From Isoetes taiwanensis (Eukaryota; Streptophyta; Lycopodiopsida; Isoetales; Isoetaceae): DNA of 64,000 nt. Shown here piece by piece: positions 10,964 through 23,239 of the stretch. The notes under the pieces were generated by a model. The model searched no databases. It saw only the letters and a list, made by a program, of their open reading frames with translations, and was not told the DNA's origin. Numbering within the stretch: position 1 is the stretch's first letter; each line of letters opens with the position of its first letter. The stretch is taken from contig JAJEKV010000093.1 in NCBI GenBank assembly GCA_021234155.1, positions 2,093,712-2,157,711 on the forward strand, written 5' to 3'. The position numbers and the translations under genes are program-made.

Positions 10964-13042
10964 ATGAAGATTGTTAGTTGGAATCTAAGAGGTATTAAAG
11001 GCCCCTTGAAGAGAAGGAGAGCAATTTCTCAAATTAGGCAGTATGATGCAGACATTATCATGCTCCAGGAACTCAAACTCCCTAAATTTGAAGCTTCTAA
11101 TTTGGGAGACTGGATTTACCCAGGCTCCTCATCAATCTGGATTGAAGCTAATGGTACTAGAGGAGGAATGGCCATTATTTGGAAAAACCTCCAGCATGTC
11201 TCCTTCTGCAATAGTCTTTCCAAAATGTGGCAGTCTGTCACTTTTTCTGTGAACAATATTTCCTTTGGAGTCATAAATGTGTATGCCTCCTCCACCTGTC
11301 CAAAGGAGAGAGAAAACCTTTGGCCCAATGTCAATTCCTGGATCACTCAAAATTCCTCTGTTGACTGGATTCTAGCAGGTGACTTTAATAATACCCCTAC
11401 TTGGGACATGAAGTTGGGAAATAAAATTAATATGTCTGTGACAGAGAGGGTGACTTGGAATAATCTTATTTCTGACTCATCCCTCATTCATATTCCTTCT
11501 TCTACCTCAGTTTACACCTGGTCTAATAAACAAAAAAATCTTGACAGAGTGTTCTGTGCCTTAGATAGATTTTATGTCTCGAATCCAAACTCTGATTTTT
11601 GGGATAATTGCTATGTCACAAGTGATGAAGGTACTTCTATCTCGGATCATCAGCCTCAATTTCTTTCTACCAAGCATCTGCTTAATCCCCCAAGGGAGAG
11701 AAATATTCCTTTCAAATTTAATTGTTCTCTCCTTCAAAGCAACACTTTTCTTGAGGAGTTCTCCGATTTCTAAAGGTCCCTTGATCCCATGCTACCTAAT
11801 ACATCCATGAAAAATTTCTATTCCAAAATAAAAAAGGCTAAAGAGTGGATAAAGACTTGGGCAAAAAATAAAAGTAAGGCCAAGATTCAAGAAAAAGAAA
11901 GTCTTCTTCATAAGATGAAAGATGTGAGGTCCCTGCTGCAAATTGACCCTTATAATTCTAGTCTCCACATAGCAGAGGAATTAATTGAGAGGCACCTTAA
12001 ATCCATTGAGGAAAAGGAAGCCAGGTTTTCTGCAATAAAATGCAAAATCAAATACAATAGTGAGATTGACTATGGGAGCTCTAAGTTTTTCTTTCGAGAA
12101 GCTAAGTCCAGACTTCTCAAGAACTCTATAAGTCATGTAATAAATGACTCTGGCACTACTCTCAGCTCGAATCATGAGATCAAGAAATATTTTTATGTTT
12201 TCAAGGACAATGATCTTACTGCTACTGATATAATAAACAGAGACAAATTTCTTGCTAGGCTGGACTCTATTCTTCCAAATCCTATTGATGCTATGGATAT
12301 CTCCTTAACTGCTATTCCTGGGGAGGAGGAAATTTTTAAAACTCTATTGAGCTTCTCCAAGAACAAATCTCCTGGTCCTGATGGTTTTCCCCCCGAATTT
12401 TATTCTCAATTTTGGGACATTATGAAAACTGATATTATAGGCTTTGTGCATGGGTTTTGGAACTCTAATCATTTACACTCTTCCATTTCTACCGGTTTCA
12501 TTACTTTGGTGCCAAAGGTGGACAATCCTACTTCCTTCAATGAATGGAGGCCAATCTCTCTCACCAATTCTGCTTATAAACTCTGTGCCAAAATTATTGC
12601 TAGAAGAATTCAGGCTTTTCTCCAGAAAAATATAAGTGTCAATCAATCTGCCTTTCTGCCAAATAGATTTATCCTAGATAATTATATTAGTGCTATGGAA
12701 GGATTACATTGGAATAGGATCTCTCATCAATCTTGCATTTTTCTTAAGTTGGATTTTAAGAGAGCTTTTGATACTGTAAATTGGGATTTCATTGACATTG
12801 CTCTCAAAAAAATGGGTTTTCATGCCAAGCTTATATCTCTCATTCATGGTTTAAATTCTATGTCCAACTCTGTTGTCTTGATCAATGGATCTCCTTCAAG
12901 ATTCTTTCCCTTGGCAAGAGTTGTTAGACAAGGTTGCCCATTGGCCCCTTATCGTTTTCTCATTGTTGCTGAAATGCTCACGAGATGTGTTCTCCATTTG
13001 CAAAAAAATTCAAGTAACGTTAACTGGTTTATCTCTTCCTAA
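10964..13042 (+). pseudogene. LINE ORF2: APE endonuclease plus reverse transcriptase, broken
   Basis: The endonuclease domain covers 10964-11770 and shows KIVSWNLRG, the metal-binding glutamate in MLQELKL, WILAGDFNN and the C-terminal SISDHQP. These are the hallmarks of the APE-type nuclease that nicks target DNA. A TAA at 11771-11773 interrupts the frame; the reverse transcriptase resumes in the same frame from 11789. RT motifs seen are KSPGPDGFPPEFY, WRPISLTNSAYKL, FLKLDFKRAFDTVNW and VVRQGCPLAPYRF. The frame ends at 13042 before the catalytic YADD box, which survives in another frame as MSDDTFAFL (from 13072). This is the nuclease and polymerase for target-primed reverse transcription, now inactive. 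Confidence 0.85.
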
Positions 13043-14770
13043 TAACTGGATATGCTTACAATTTCACAAAGATGTCTGATGACACTTTTGCCTTCTTGGA
13101 TTCCAATCCCAAAGAACATTAATACCTTCCTAGATCTTCTTAAAGAGTTCTCTGCAAAGATCGTGTCCATCTCAATATTGACAAAAGTAAAATCATAGGT
13201 GATGTCTCTCGGGCTTATATTTGTGATATTCAAGTTTTGAATCCTAATCAAGCTTCCAAATTATTAGGTATGCTCTCTCTAAGTCCAAACTTAAAGGGTC
13301 TTTGGGATCCTATCCTGCAAAGAATCAAAAGAAAACCAATAATTATAGGAATTGCCTATCTTTTGCAGGCGGGACAATCATTGCAAACTTCGGTTTTAGC
13401 TTCCTCTCATGTGTACTTTTCCTCTGCTCTTATTGCTCCTAAATCAATTTACTCTCGAGTTGGAGAAGGTTATTAGAAATTTCATCCGAATGGTTCACAT
13501 CCGTTAATTGGAATTTCTCCTGTGCCTAAAAATTGGGGGACTTGGTCAGAAAAATCTTCACCTTCGGGCTTGTTCTTTTGGTGAAAATATATCCGAGAAC
13601 TATCATGGGAAATAATTGCCAGATCCCAGTTCATTGAGTAATCGGGCTTAATTGCTCCTACCCCATTGGACATTCCTCTATTAAGCATTTCCTTCCTCAA
13701 TCTGCTTTTGTGGACATTCACCCTGCTCCCAATACTTCTCCTCTGATGAGAAATCTAATAATGGCCTGGAATAAAATTCATCATGTGCTTCAGAGAGACA
13801 ATATTCTTCAAGCCACTATGAACACTGATCTTTTTTGGTCACCAATCTTCTCTGATCAGTTCTCAAATACAATGGCCATTAAACATCCTAAGATTTACAG
13901 AAAATAGTCTAACAAAGGGATCACTGCTATAAAAGATCTTTACAGAGGAAATAACACTTTCATAACTTGGACTGCTCTAAAGACTGCTCTAAGGGGTACC
14001 TCTAGTGATAAGAAGCTTTTTCTGCATTTTAAGAATATCTTGGCTTCCTTCAATAATTTTGGTGACTTCAGTAAATCTCTTGGTTGCTCCATAAATGGAA
14101 AACATGCTTACAGGGTCAAAGAAATTTATACCTTGATTAATGTGACTGATGCTCCTCTAAAGGCTCTGCAGAAATGGTCATTAGATCAAGCTCAAGTTCA
14201 GTCTCTTTTTGAAAATGTTTGGAAGTCATATTGTACTCCTAAGATTTGCTTTTTTGTTTGGTTGATTGCTCATAAAAGTCTAACAAACTTGGTTTCCCTA
14301 TCTAGAAGATGCAATGTAACTTCAATATGTAGCTCTGGATGTCTTCAGGAAGAGGATCTACATCCTTGGTCCCAAACTGAGACCCTTCTGGGCTTGGTTC
14401 CTAAATAAGCTTGGCTCATTTCTGAAAAACAGAAATTTCAGTAATATTATTCAATTCCTGCAACAAGGTGACATTTTTGCAAACACTCTTGTGCACACTG
14501 CCTTATGGAATATTTGGAAATCCAGAAATAGGGTCCTCTATGCATCTAAACCTCTCTCTATTTTCTGGATCAAAATGCATTTTCAATTAGATATTGAAGC
14601 CATTGCAACGTGCCACAAAAGAAAATTTGGAGACAGATACAATACTTGCTGGAATTCTATTGGGCTATACAGGGGCCATTTTGATTTGTTTGTGTCTTCT
14701 CTCAATGTTATTGATTCTAATGCTCCATATTCTGACTGTGACAGAATACTTAATGTTTCTTAAGGGAGAA
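13043..14770 (+). pseudogene. LINE ORF2 C-terminal remnants (zf-RVT-like region)
   Basis: Coding traces continue in several frames. 14040-14408 shows the RT-associated zinc-binding region (NVWKSYCTPKICFFVWLIAH, then LVSLSRRCNVTSICSSGC). 14491-14763 carries TALWNIWKSRNRVLY, typical of the C-terminal end of plant LINE ORF2. Several frameshifts separate the pieces. The sequence after 14770 is the AT-rich untranslated 3' tail. Confidence 0.7.
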
Positions 14771-15608
14771 GGTGCCACAAAGTTGACAATGATGTTGTGA
14801 TTATGAATTAGCCATGTATCAGAGTCAACAAGTTGGGAAAAAGTTAACATTGAAGCAATTGTGTGAGATGACAGATGATTTTTTAAAAGAGGTTGAAAGT
14901 TCTAAAACAAGAGAAGCAGTTTGGGAAAAAATATATACTCGAGAGTTCATGCAGATGCACATCTTGTTTGAGTTCTTGTTTAATACTCACTTCAAAGATG
15001 ACGTAAACTCGCTTGAGTAGGTTCAGTGGAAATGTACTACAGCCATAAACTGTTGACAGACTTATATGGTACCCTACTTCTTCTGATGGGGAAGGAAATT
15101 TTGACAAAGCTACTGGTGCAAAATGATAAAGGGCAAGGCAGTTACATTCTGGGTTCTACAAACAGAGTTTTACCAAGACTACAATGAATGGTTTAACAAC
15201 AACCTTGGCAAACCACATCTAAACCTCTCGATCCCTCATTACTGACCTTCCATTTCATCTTACATATCCTATCATTCCTATCATCCATGCTCATCTCTAT
15301 GATTTTAAAACTCTTGTGAAATCATGGTTGGTTTTTGTTTGCTTTTACAGAAATTAAGAGCGTGAACTTGAAGACTTTTATTGCATAATGCCTCTCCAAG
15401 GAGTAGAACTACACTTAAGTTCTCTAAGACTACTATTGGATTTTATTACTCTTTTTATCTACTGCTACCTCTATTTGAATATTATTTTTACTACTTCTAC
15501 TTGATGCTCATAAAGAGTATCAATTTTCTCCTATTGTCATACCTGATAGGTGGACAAAAGGATTGTATGGCTTTATCTAATTAATGGAAAAATCTACCCT
15601 TACTCTCT

Positions 15609-15609
<1 letters not shown>

Positions 15610-15640
<31 letters not shown>
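15610..15640 (+). other. Poly(A) tail of the LINE
   Basis: This uninterrupted run of 31 A ends the LINE and is directly followed by GAAATAT, which recurs at the proposed 5' boundary. Confidence 0.85.
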
Positions 15641-15642
<2 letters not shown>

Positions 15643-16945
15643 AATATCATATTTAAAGTGTAAAGTGTTAGCATGTAAAGTGTTGGTTTATTAAAATACT
15701 ATTTCTTTTACGCTTAAGTTGTAAGTTCAATATTTGTGTTTCTATTTATTTTTTTACTTAGGATCACACCGCTTAATCCTCTTTAAACAAGGATGGCTTT
15801 GACCTTCAATGTTCATAAATTTTATGAATGTTTGCATATAAGAATGTCACATATCATATTTTCTTAAAAAATGGTCATCAAATGGATAACTAGTCAAAGA
15901 GTTCTTCTACTACTTAAAGAGTTTCAAGGCTCATTTTTGCTATAATTTAAACAGCAATAAATTTTTAAAGGAATCATAGAAAAGTAGTCAAAGACTTCTT
16001 GTATAAAAGGTATCTAAACACAAACACCATAACACAAGACAAAAAAAAACACATGTACAAAGAACACATGTACAATAAAAAACAAGTTAGGTATTCAAAT
16101 GGAATTAGAAGCAAAAACTTTTTATATTCAAAATTTTTATGGGTCGTATGGCTTTACATCGAACATCATTTTGTAAATTTAAATGCCCTAAGATTCACAC
16201 ACAAAAAGCCCGGAGGCTTGCGGTCATATGGTAAGAAGCTGGAGGCAAGCCGGAAGCTGCTGGAGGCTAACCCGAGGCTAAGAACAAGGAAAAAAAAAGG
16301 AGGTGCTCTTGCCTAACAAATTTCATTCATTTGCTTCACCATCTCGCAAAACAAAAAAATAAGAAATAACTTAGTTAGTTAGTTGAATGCTTAAGAAAAG
16401 AAAGAAAACATGCATGTACCATTTAGCAACGCCCATGAGCTCCTCGTAGTGGGCCGGATTCGTCTTCAACTTCTTCATCTTCTTCATCATCTTCGGCTTC
16501 TTCTCCTTGGTAGACCACTCATTCTCTCAAGAATCTCCTATCCAGCCTTCAAGAAACACTGTGATGAACTCTGCTCGAAATTTCCTCTCGATTCCTCATT
16601 CTCCGATTCCTCGCCAAAGGAATCGAGGAATCGAGGAATCGTGAGGCATTCAAAGCAAGAACCGTGGGCCGGAGGGAATCTGGAGGGAACATCTCTTCCG
16701 CCGTAATAATAGGCCTCTTGGAGGACACCTCGGCTCTTCCGTAGCTGATCTCTTCATGGCGATGGACTAGCTAAAATTGGAGGCAAGGATCTAGCCAAGA
16801 TTGGGCTGAGATTGGGGAGAATGGGCCAATCTAGGCTGGAATAGATATAGGCTGGATTAGACGTGAAAATCATAGGAATGATTCAATTCCAGTCCTATCA
16901 ACCATCATTACATGCCATTATGTGCATGTCTCAAATTTGAGCCAT
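15641..16945. other. AT-rich intergenic, nothing recognised
   Basis: I see no supported gene. A CTTCTT-rich patch lies at 16455-16500, and a short GGAATCGA-type direct repeat lies near 16619-16640. Confidence 0.45.
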
Positions 16946-16949
16946 ATCT

Positions 16950-17049
16950 AATATCTTCCTTTTTAACCTTATTCCTAAATATCCAATATCTTCCTTTTTA
17001 ACCTTATTCCTAAATATCCAATATCTTCCTTTTTAACCTTATTCCTAAA
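16950..17049. repeat. 35-bp tandem repeat, three copies
   Basis: The unit, beginning AATATCTTCCTTTTTAACCT, repeats at 16950, 16985 and 17020. The third copy is cut short at about 30 bases. The copies are identical over the shared length, so the expansion is recent. Confidence 0.9.
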
Positions 17050-18400
17050 CCTATATGATTTGAGTTTAACCTGAAAAATGAACAATTTATATAATTCGAA
17101 TTTAACATACTATTTAATACCAAGATGCTACGTCACACTATGTCGATAATTGGGATTTAAAAAAAAAAAACACTCCAAACCCTCCTCGAGAAAAAACCAC
17201 GTAAGTGCCGACCTCACTTGTGTTTAAGTTTAATTTGACAACAAGCAACTTCCATATCGTGGCGTGGATCGCACGCATGAAATGAAGGTGTACAATTTTT
17301 ATGCCCCAACACAATTCGGCCGCGGTGAGCCGAACGTCCGCATTAACCTCGCTTTTGAAATTTGCAACGTGCATATGGAAATCGAAAAGTCCATTCTCCT
17401 ACAATCCATGGTTTTATACATTAAGCAAATTCAAATTTCGAATTGTAGGGGCGGGAAGCCCGTATTAGGATGAAGTGAAGATCGGTTATTGCAGGCGCTT
17501 GGGGCCTCGAAATGAAAGTCTGACCGATATAAAGCTTCGGCCTACACATTCAAATTTTGAAATGTAGAAGGCGGTGACGCCGCGACGCTTGGTATCCGAC
17601 AAACCAAGAGACACCGCCATGAGTTGCCGTGATGCTATAATGCAAGTGGCATTTTAGAAGCGCCACGTGTTGCATCAACCCCCGTCGATAACCAACGTAA
17701 TTAAATACATATGGCCATGAATGTGCAATCCCCCTTATTCCGTAAGAATATTCCAAGCAAATCAGAATTATGAGAGTTTGGTATCCTAGGTGGCATGGGA
17801 AAAAGGAGCGGAAATATGACGTGGAATGGCTGATAGGAGGTTGTTTTGAGACCCCAAAACCGCCCTAATGGCACACACAAAATTTGTATTTGGGATGCTT
17901 TCTTTCTTGAGAAATCAATTGTTTTGTGCAAATTTTGTAAAAAGAATAAAAAACAAGCACACATGGTAGAACCAACACCTTCGCTTTCAATTTGAAAATA
18001 AAGGTTTAAGAGAAGATTGATATAACACGCTTCTTTCTTCGCTCTTATCCCAATGAAGTAAAAATTGGCAAACTACCCGACATGACCCGTAATATTTTTT
18101 TCATTGACTATCCACGGATTGCAAAGGCTATTATCTTTCCAATTGTTTCTTTTTGAGAGAGCAAAAAATCTGAAAAATATTGCACATCGATATCCGAGAG
18201 CAAATCGTGAGATTGTTTTTGTGGCACCATGATACGCTTCATGTCTAGAATGTCAAGACCTCAAGTCACCCATTGTGCAGGTATATCCTTATTCCTAATA
18301 CATGCTTATTCCTATAAAGCAAACTTATGTCCACTTTATAGGCAGCTTATACAGTGATTGAAAAATATTTGAACAGATTACCATAGATATACACCTTCCT
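17050..18400. other. Intergenic, no supported gene
   Basis: I see only short frames. A diverged fragment of the 6480-7385 repeat family lies near 17220-17280. A GGAAGGAAGG microsatellite at 18410-18428 marks the edge of the GC-rich element that follows. Confidence 0.45.
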
Positions 18401-19899
18401 CGTGACTAGAAGGAAGGAAGGAAGGAAGGTACTTTTATCGCCCACGGAGACCAATCGTCTATGGGACCCAATACAAAACGCAGCGCCAAGCGGATTATCG
18501 CCCGGATTAAAAACCCCGCCGGAAGGGTTTTCGAGGGAAAACCGTGGCAAAGAATCACTGCCCGACAAACCAGGCTAATCATATAAAATGCAGAAACATC
18601 CCAATATATCGGTCATGCACCACCCCCAGTAGTGCCTAGTCGGCCGACGCCGGCGGGGCAATGTGACCCTGGGTCCGGGACCTCCCCGGATGTATGACCC
18701 GGTGGCACGTCATCGACGGTGTGTTCATCAGCAAATGCAAGGGCACGTCCGCCGCACTAAGGGGCCGTGATCCGCCCGACCGACCAACACCGGGCAACTC
18801 GAAAGTGTGAGACTCATCCTCAATGGCACCCGCTTGACAAAGACGACAGAGCCCTTTGCCCGGCGGGAGCTCCCAATCCACCGCCCGCCTCAATGCCGAA
18901 GATGGTGGGCACTGGAAATGGAGGCAATGAGTCCAAGGCGAGGCGGTGGGGAACCGGGAACGCAGGTAGAGAGGTCAGGCCCCAGGGCTAACACGGGTTG
19001 ATGTGCTCCTTGTAATGGGCCATTTTGACTCGGCTTAGAGCAATGGGGTCCCGAGCTTGCCAAGGAAACAAGCATCTAGGTACTCCCCGCCAGGCTGTCT
19101 CGATCGTCGGCCGCGCCCTTCAACAGACGCAGATTCGTGTTCTGCGACGTTCCATCCGGGCGAACCATCGATCTCTTACCCCTCCAACAAAGCCCTAAGC
19201 AGGCAAGCGGACTCATGGCCACAAGTAAGCCAGTCTTGGAGCCGAAAGCATCACCCATAGTAACCACTTTTTCAAAATAGACGATGTGTCTATCAAGGTC
19301 GCCCGCTGGCGCAAGAATCCGCTTCCCCGCAGTTGTAGACCCGATAGGGGATCAAGGTTTCACCCAAGTGCCCGTGCCAAAATGCCTTCTGCTTTTTGCT
19401 CCAAGTCATTCCGGTGTCGCCAAAGAGACGACCGGGCCCCAAACCTCGACCCTTCTAGAAGGGCCGTGCTCGACCGATGCCCGGAATGTGATGTGATCGA
19501 TGGCCCCAATCATATAGCTCACTGGTGATCTGTTGTTCCGCATGGCATAAAAGCGCCAGCCTGCTATCACCCGCAAGGCGGATAGACGCCCCAGCCAGAG
19601 CGAGGAGGGGAACTTCACCCCTAGGTACTTGTAGGTGGGGTGGCGCCCCCAGGCCGCCGTCCCCGATATGTGATCACGGGGAGGCATGGGGTGACGGAAG
19701 AGGATATGAGAACCACCCCGGTCTTGGCGGATTGACGCGACATGTCCAGAGCCCCTGACAAAATGTGTCTAGGGCATCCGTAAGGCGCATAACCTTCGGG
19801 TGTGGGGCCAGTGAAAGCCAACATCGCCCGGGTGATAGATGAGCCGGGGCGGATGACCCGTGCAAAAGCTGTATGCCATCCCCCCATGCTCGCAGAAGC

Positions 19900-20480
19900 C
19901 GTGGCTCCTAACCGACAATGTAGAGGCCAAAAGTGTTGGCGAGGGGGCAACCTGCCGGACCCGATACTATCTTGGTGAATGCTTGGTCGGCGGTCGCATC
20001 CTGCCAAAACAACTCCTCATACAACCTCAGATATGGCATTCTCGCATGTGCAGCGGGAGCCCCAGCTTGACGCAGCTTCAGCCTACGCCTTTTCCCCGGG
20101 ACCAGATCAAAAGCCTTTGGCGGTCCACAAAGCAACAATACAAGTCCGGTAGATGATTCCTGGGCCGTCTTCAATCGCCCGGCCCGCAAAGATATGGTCA
20201 ATCGTTGAGTGGCGGGTCAAAGCCCCGCCTTGTGTGAGGGCTTTCGCGACATCCGCCTCCGCCCGCCGGGTCAATCGCTTTCGAGAATGCAAACAACAGC
20301 TTTGGCAAATCTTGAATCGACCATGATCGTCCGGGTAATTGGCCGGACAAAGGTGGGTCGCCCGCTTTGTGAATGGGAACAACCCCGCTGTGGTCCATTG
20401 TCGGGGAAACCTCCCCGCAATGCTCCCGTGGAACGAGGTAGTGAGGACCGCAAGACAAGCGCCGCCGCCGCCCCACTTGA
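19900..20480 (-). pseudogene. Reverse transcriptase remnant of the GC-rich retroelement
   Basis: Read on the minus strand across three frames, this segment gives a PIHKAGD-type entry motif, the catalytic-region motif with AFD (here KAFDLVP, or KGFDLVP in the next frame), and a PxxxRMPYLRLYEELF stretch. It ends with GCPLANTFGLYI, the block normally written GCPLSPxLFxLYI. At least three frameshifts separate these, so no functional polymerase is encoded. Confidence 0.65.
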
Positions 20481-21142
20481 GTAACTTCGGCTCGATGATA
20501 CCATCGAGGTCACCGCCTTCCCATTAGCTAGCCGTTCAGGTGCCCTCCTCAACATCCTCGCCCACGAGAACCAATGGGGGCCATCCCTTGGGGGGTATGG
20601 GCGACGCAGCCCCCGGACAGTCATAGAGCCGCCGTAATCATCGCTCCCCGCCCGGGTGTGATGTCCCCTCAGGGTGGCTGGCCTTCAAGCACTCTCAAGG
20701 CCAAAGGTTCGAGGATGAGTGTCCAGCAGTAGAACATCTCCCCGATGCTTGGCAAGGTACCGCCTTTGTGTCCTTCGGGATGGGCGCTGATGCGGTGGGT
20801 GGCTTGCAAGCGGCACTGATCCGCATTATGACGGAGCTGCCGCTTGCATTCTTTACAATCGCATCAAACCATCGTTACGCGGGAATGTTTCTGACCCTGA
20901 GCGGCGACGCTGGGGTCTGCTAAAGCACTGTCCGTGCATCCCGTAATAGCGAAGTCAGCCGGTCCGGCTCGCTGCTGCTCTAGTGTGGAGGTCCGCAGAA
21001 TTACCGGGAGGGCGCCCATGAGCATCTGCCGGCGTAGTCCTTCGCCGCCATAATCGAAGTCTCAACCGAGGACGGGCGAGGGGCTGGTATAGTGGGGGTT
21101 CGGCGGCTCGCCAAACCAGTCCAAATAAAGTGGGAGGTGATC

Positions 21143-21349
21143 TCAGTCGACCTCCTCATCCCGGATCGCCTGTGCTCCACCGAAACGATCGGGATGAGAT
21201 GCATATCTTGCGCGAACTACAAGCACATAGTCCACCACACTAGACCCTCCCCTCGATTGTCCCGGCCCGCATGTGCACTTTGCAGAATCGGGCCACCGGG
21301 AAAGGCCATTGCAAATTATCAAGTCAAAAATGCCACATAGCGGGAGCAA
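21143..21349 (-). pseudogene. APE-type endonuclease remnant of the GC-rich retroelement
   Basis: The 68-residue frame reads LCGIFDLIICNGLSRWPDSA, then GGSSVVDYVLV. This matches the part of LINE endonucleases with the 'DL.I.NG' strand and the 'S.IDY.L' block just before the catalytic Asp-His. It lies upstream, on the minus strand, of the RT remnant, as expected for EN-RT order. Confidence 0.55.
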
Positions 21350-21912
21350 TCATGCGCCAAAGCGAAAGTGACGGCTATCATCCGACCCAGCGTGGCGGGC
21401 TACTTTCGGGGCGAGCTGCCGGGACATCGTCGGCCGAGGGGTCAAGTCGCATGGGCTGCGCTCTACTCTGTCAAGTGCATTGAAATCTCCAAGAAGGACG
21501 ACCCTACCCAATGGCGATGCCGCCAGATGTCATCATATAGATCGACATACGGGTCCATCCTATCCGCATCGGGGTGGCTGCGATAGAAGGTGCTGTCTGC
21601 GTGAGGGAAATAACAGGCGGCCAGAAAAAGAGGGTTGCCACTGGTATTATGCACACGAACCCAAAAGTACCGGTTGTGTCTGTCTGTTTGTTCAAAGAAG
21701 CTAGGTATGCTAAATGTTGTTGAGAAAAGATGATCTTTCTTAAATATGATGCTTGGTGCTCATGCTTAGCATCATTTACAATGGAAAACATGTGATTTTC
21801 TTTGAAATGTTTGTTTAAATGTTTGCCAAATTGCAATAATTCAGAGACAATAGAAATGCAAATTTCTTTCGTAAAGTGTTCTGAACAGGTACATATTTCC
21901 AGACAGATAATA

Positions 21913-22032
21913 CCTTCTTTGCTCCAAACATAGAGTAACCGTAGTTTGTTGCTCCAATCTCTTTTAGTATTATTTTTCTTGCTCCAAATATAGAGTAACT
22001 TAGTTCATTGCTCCAATCTTTTTTAGTATTCA
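21913..22032. repeat. ~60-bp direct duplication beside the foldback element
   Basis: Two copies of a segment containing 'TTGCTCCAAA.ATAGAGTAAC' and 'TTGCTCCAATCT' followed by 'TTTTAGTATT' lie at about 21915-21972 and 21977-22031. They directly precede the foldback element. Confidence 0.7.
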
Positions 22033-22038
22033 CACATA

Positions 22039-22464
22039 ACAACCAACACATAACTACCATTAACATCCATTGCATCCAACGCATTAAATTAAAAACCCCC
22101 TGAAACCCCCTTTGGTTTGGGTGCATATTCACACGGGGGATTACTCCGGGCACCGAGAGCTGTCGGATGGGCATATTTGCCCTTTATTTCTCGATCTGGA
22201 CCGTACATAGCGATCCTCGTTTGTGGGGTATGCTTGTACAAGTTTTTGTATACTGTATATTGCGGTTTGCAAAATACTATAAGGTTTGAGGGAATGTACT
22301 TAATTGTGTTAATTTTGTACATGTATTGTAAGTTTTTAGGAGCTCTCGCTGCCCTACGTAACCCCCCGTGTGAATATGTACCCAAACCAAAGGGGGTTTC
22401 AGGGGATTTTTAATTTAAATGCGTTGGATGCAATAGATGTTAATGGTAGTTATGTGTTAGTTGT
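22039..22464. mobile_element. Foldback element with ~105-bp terminal inverted repeats
   Basis: The left arm (22039 to about 22147) and right arm (about 22357 to 22464) are near-perfect reverse complements. Both contain ACACATAACTACCATTAACA and CCCCTTTGGTTTGGGT; a loop of roughly 210 bases separates them. TA flanks both sides, a possible target duplication. No protein is encoded. The arms have a few mismatches, so the copy is not brand new. Confidence 0.8.
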
Positions 22465-22466
22465 TA

Positions 22467-23020
22467 TTCTAAAAAAAAAAAATTGAGCCCTTCGGGCCCT
22501 AATAAACCCCATAAATGCATGTAACAATTTTAGAAACACTTCTGTATGTAATATTGTGCATGTAATATCTGTGCATGAAGATTCCTGAGTGCATCAATCG
22601 ATTATAGCCCTAATAATTTAAAGATTAACACAATTATTTAATCTTCTTTCATCACCTACGTCATGGAGCAGTCACAACATGTATAATGATACAATGTATA
22701 TTGCATATGAATCATAATACAAAATGGTAGAAGAGCTTTACATTCTAAGACCTAATGTTAAGTGCGTCCCAGGATTTGAAACTAGGCATGTCCACTAGGC
22801 ATACATGCATGTGGGACAAGGTCGGTGAAGAAGGATGATCGTAATGACATCTACTTAATTTTCGAGCTTCAATCTGTGGATCAGGAAATACATTGCAAAT
22901 AAATCATAGTTTTGTATTGGTTTGATAATTCTGAACAAAATTTAGGTAGCCTTCAGATACAACACAGAATTCCATCCATTGACACAAAGAACATGACCAT
23001 TTTATACAGAGGCTACGTCT
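22467..23020. other. AT-rich intergenic, nothing recognised
   Basis: Short frames only; no repeat or RNA gene seen. A small palindromic 'GAGCCCTTCGGGCCC' lies near 22483-22499. Confidence 0.4.
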
Positions 23021-23022
23021 TT

Positions 23023-23235
23023 TTAAAAAGGCCAGACCGCATTTTCTGGATGGAAACTCTCTCGCAGAACTCGAATAGATGATATCTTTGCTTGAAGGTT
23101 GCCATGTTTACTATAAGCTAATATCATAGCATTAATGAACACATGTCCTTTTGAGGCATTTCTTTGAAAAAGTTTATGTGCCTCATCCATGTGTCTAGAT
23201 TCACCAAAAACACATAATAGCATATAATAAAACAT
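23023..23235 (-). pseudogene. PPR-protein fragment
   Basis: The 70-residue minus-strand frame begins FYYMLLCVFGESRHMDEAHK, continues LFQRNASKGHVFINAMILAY and ends SKHGN. It matches the helix-turn-helix pattern of pentatricopeptide repeats (YxxLLxxxGxxxxMxEAxxLF, then a WNAMIxAYxxHG-like segment), though the usual W is replaced. PPR proteins bind organellar RNA. Only about one and a half motifs are present, with no start or continuation, so this is a gene scrap. Confidence 0.5.
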
Positions 23236-23239
23236 CGTC

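Larger units (their letters stand above)
7402..15640 (+). mobile_element. Plant LINE (L1-type non-LTR retrotransposon), near full length, decayed
   Basis: The order is that of a plant LINE: ORF1 with a degenerate zinc knuckle, ORF2 with an APE-type endonuclease and reverse transcriptase, a zf-RVT-like region, an untranslated tail and a terminal run of 31 A (15610-15640). The sequence AAAGAAATAT precedes the proposed 5' end (7392-7401) and recurs after the tail (15638-15647). Three of those bases overlap the A run, so at least GAAATAT is a credible target-site duplication. ORF2 is broken by an in-frame stop and frameshifts, so the copy is dead. A MITE sits inside the 5' region. The 5' boundary rests only on the short duplication. 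Confidence 0.8.
18430..21640 (-). mobile_element. GC-rich non-LTR retrotransposon remnant (endonuclease, RT, zinc finger)
   Basis: A 3.2-kb GC-rich island stands out from AT-rich surroundings. Minus-strand frames, all broken, follow the order of a LINE ORF2. Endonuclease traces lie at 21143-21349 (LCGIFDLIICNGL and SSVVDYVLV). RT traces lie at about 19900-20480 (GVVPIHKAGDPPL, KGFDLVP and AGCPLANTFGLYI). A C-terminal cluster lies at 18640-18893 (LCRLCQAGAIEDESHTF). The motifs and composition differ from the LINE at 7402-15640, so this is a separate lineage. No tail or target duplication was found, so the ends are approximate. Confidence 0.7.

Noticed and set aside
19860-20624. Plus-strand open frames over the GC-rich retroelement
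   Set aside because: They are antisense shadows of the minus-strand reverse transcriptase remnant.
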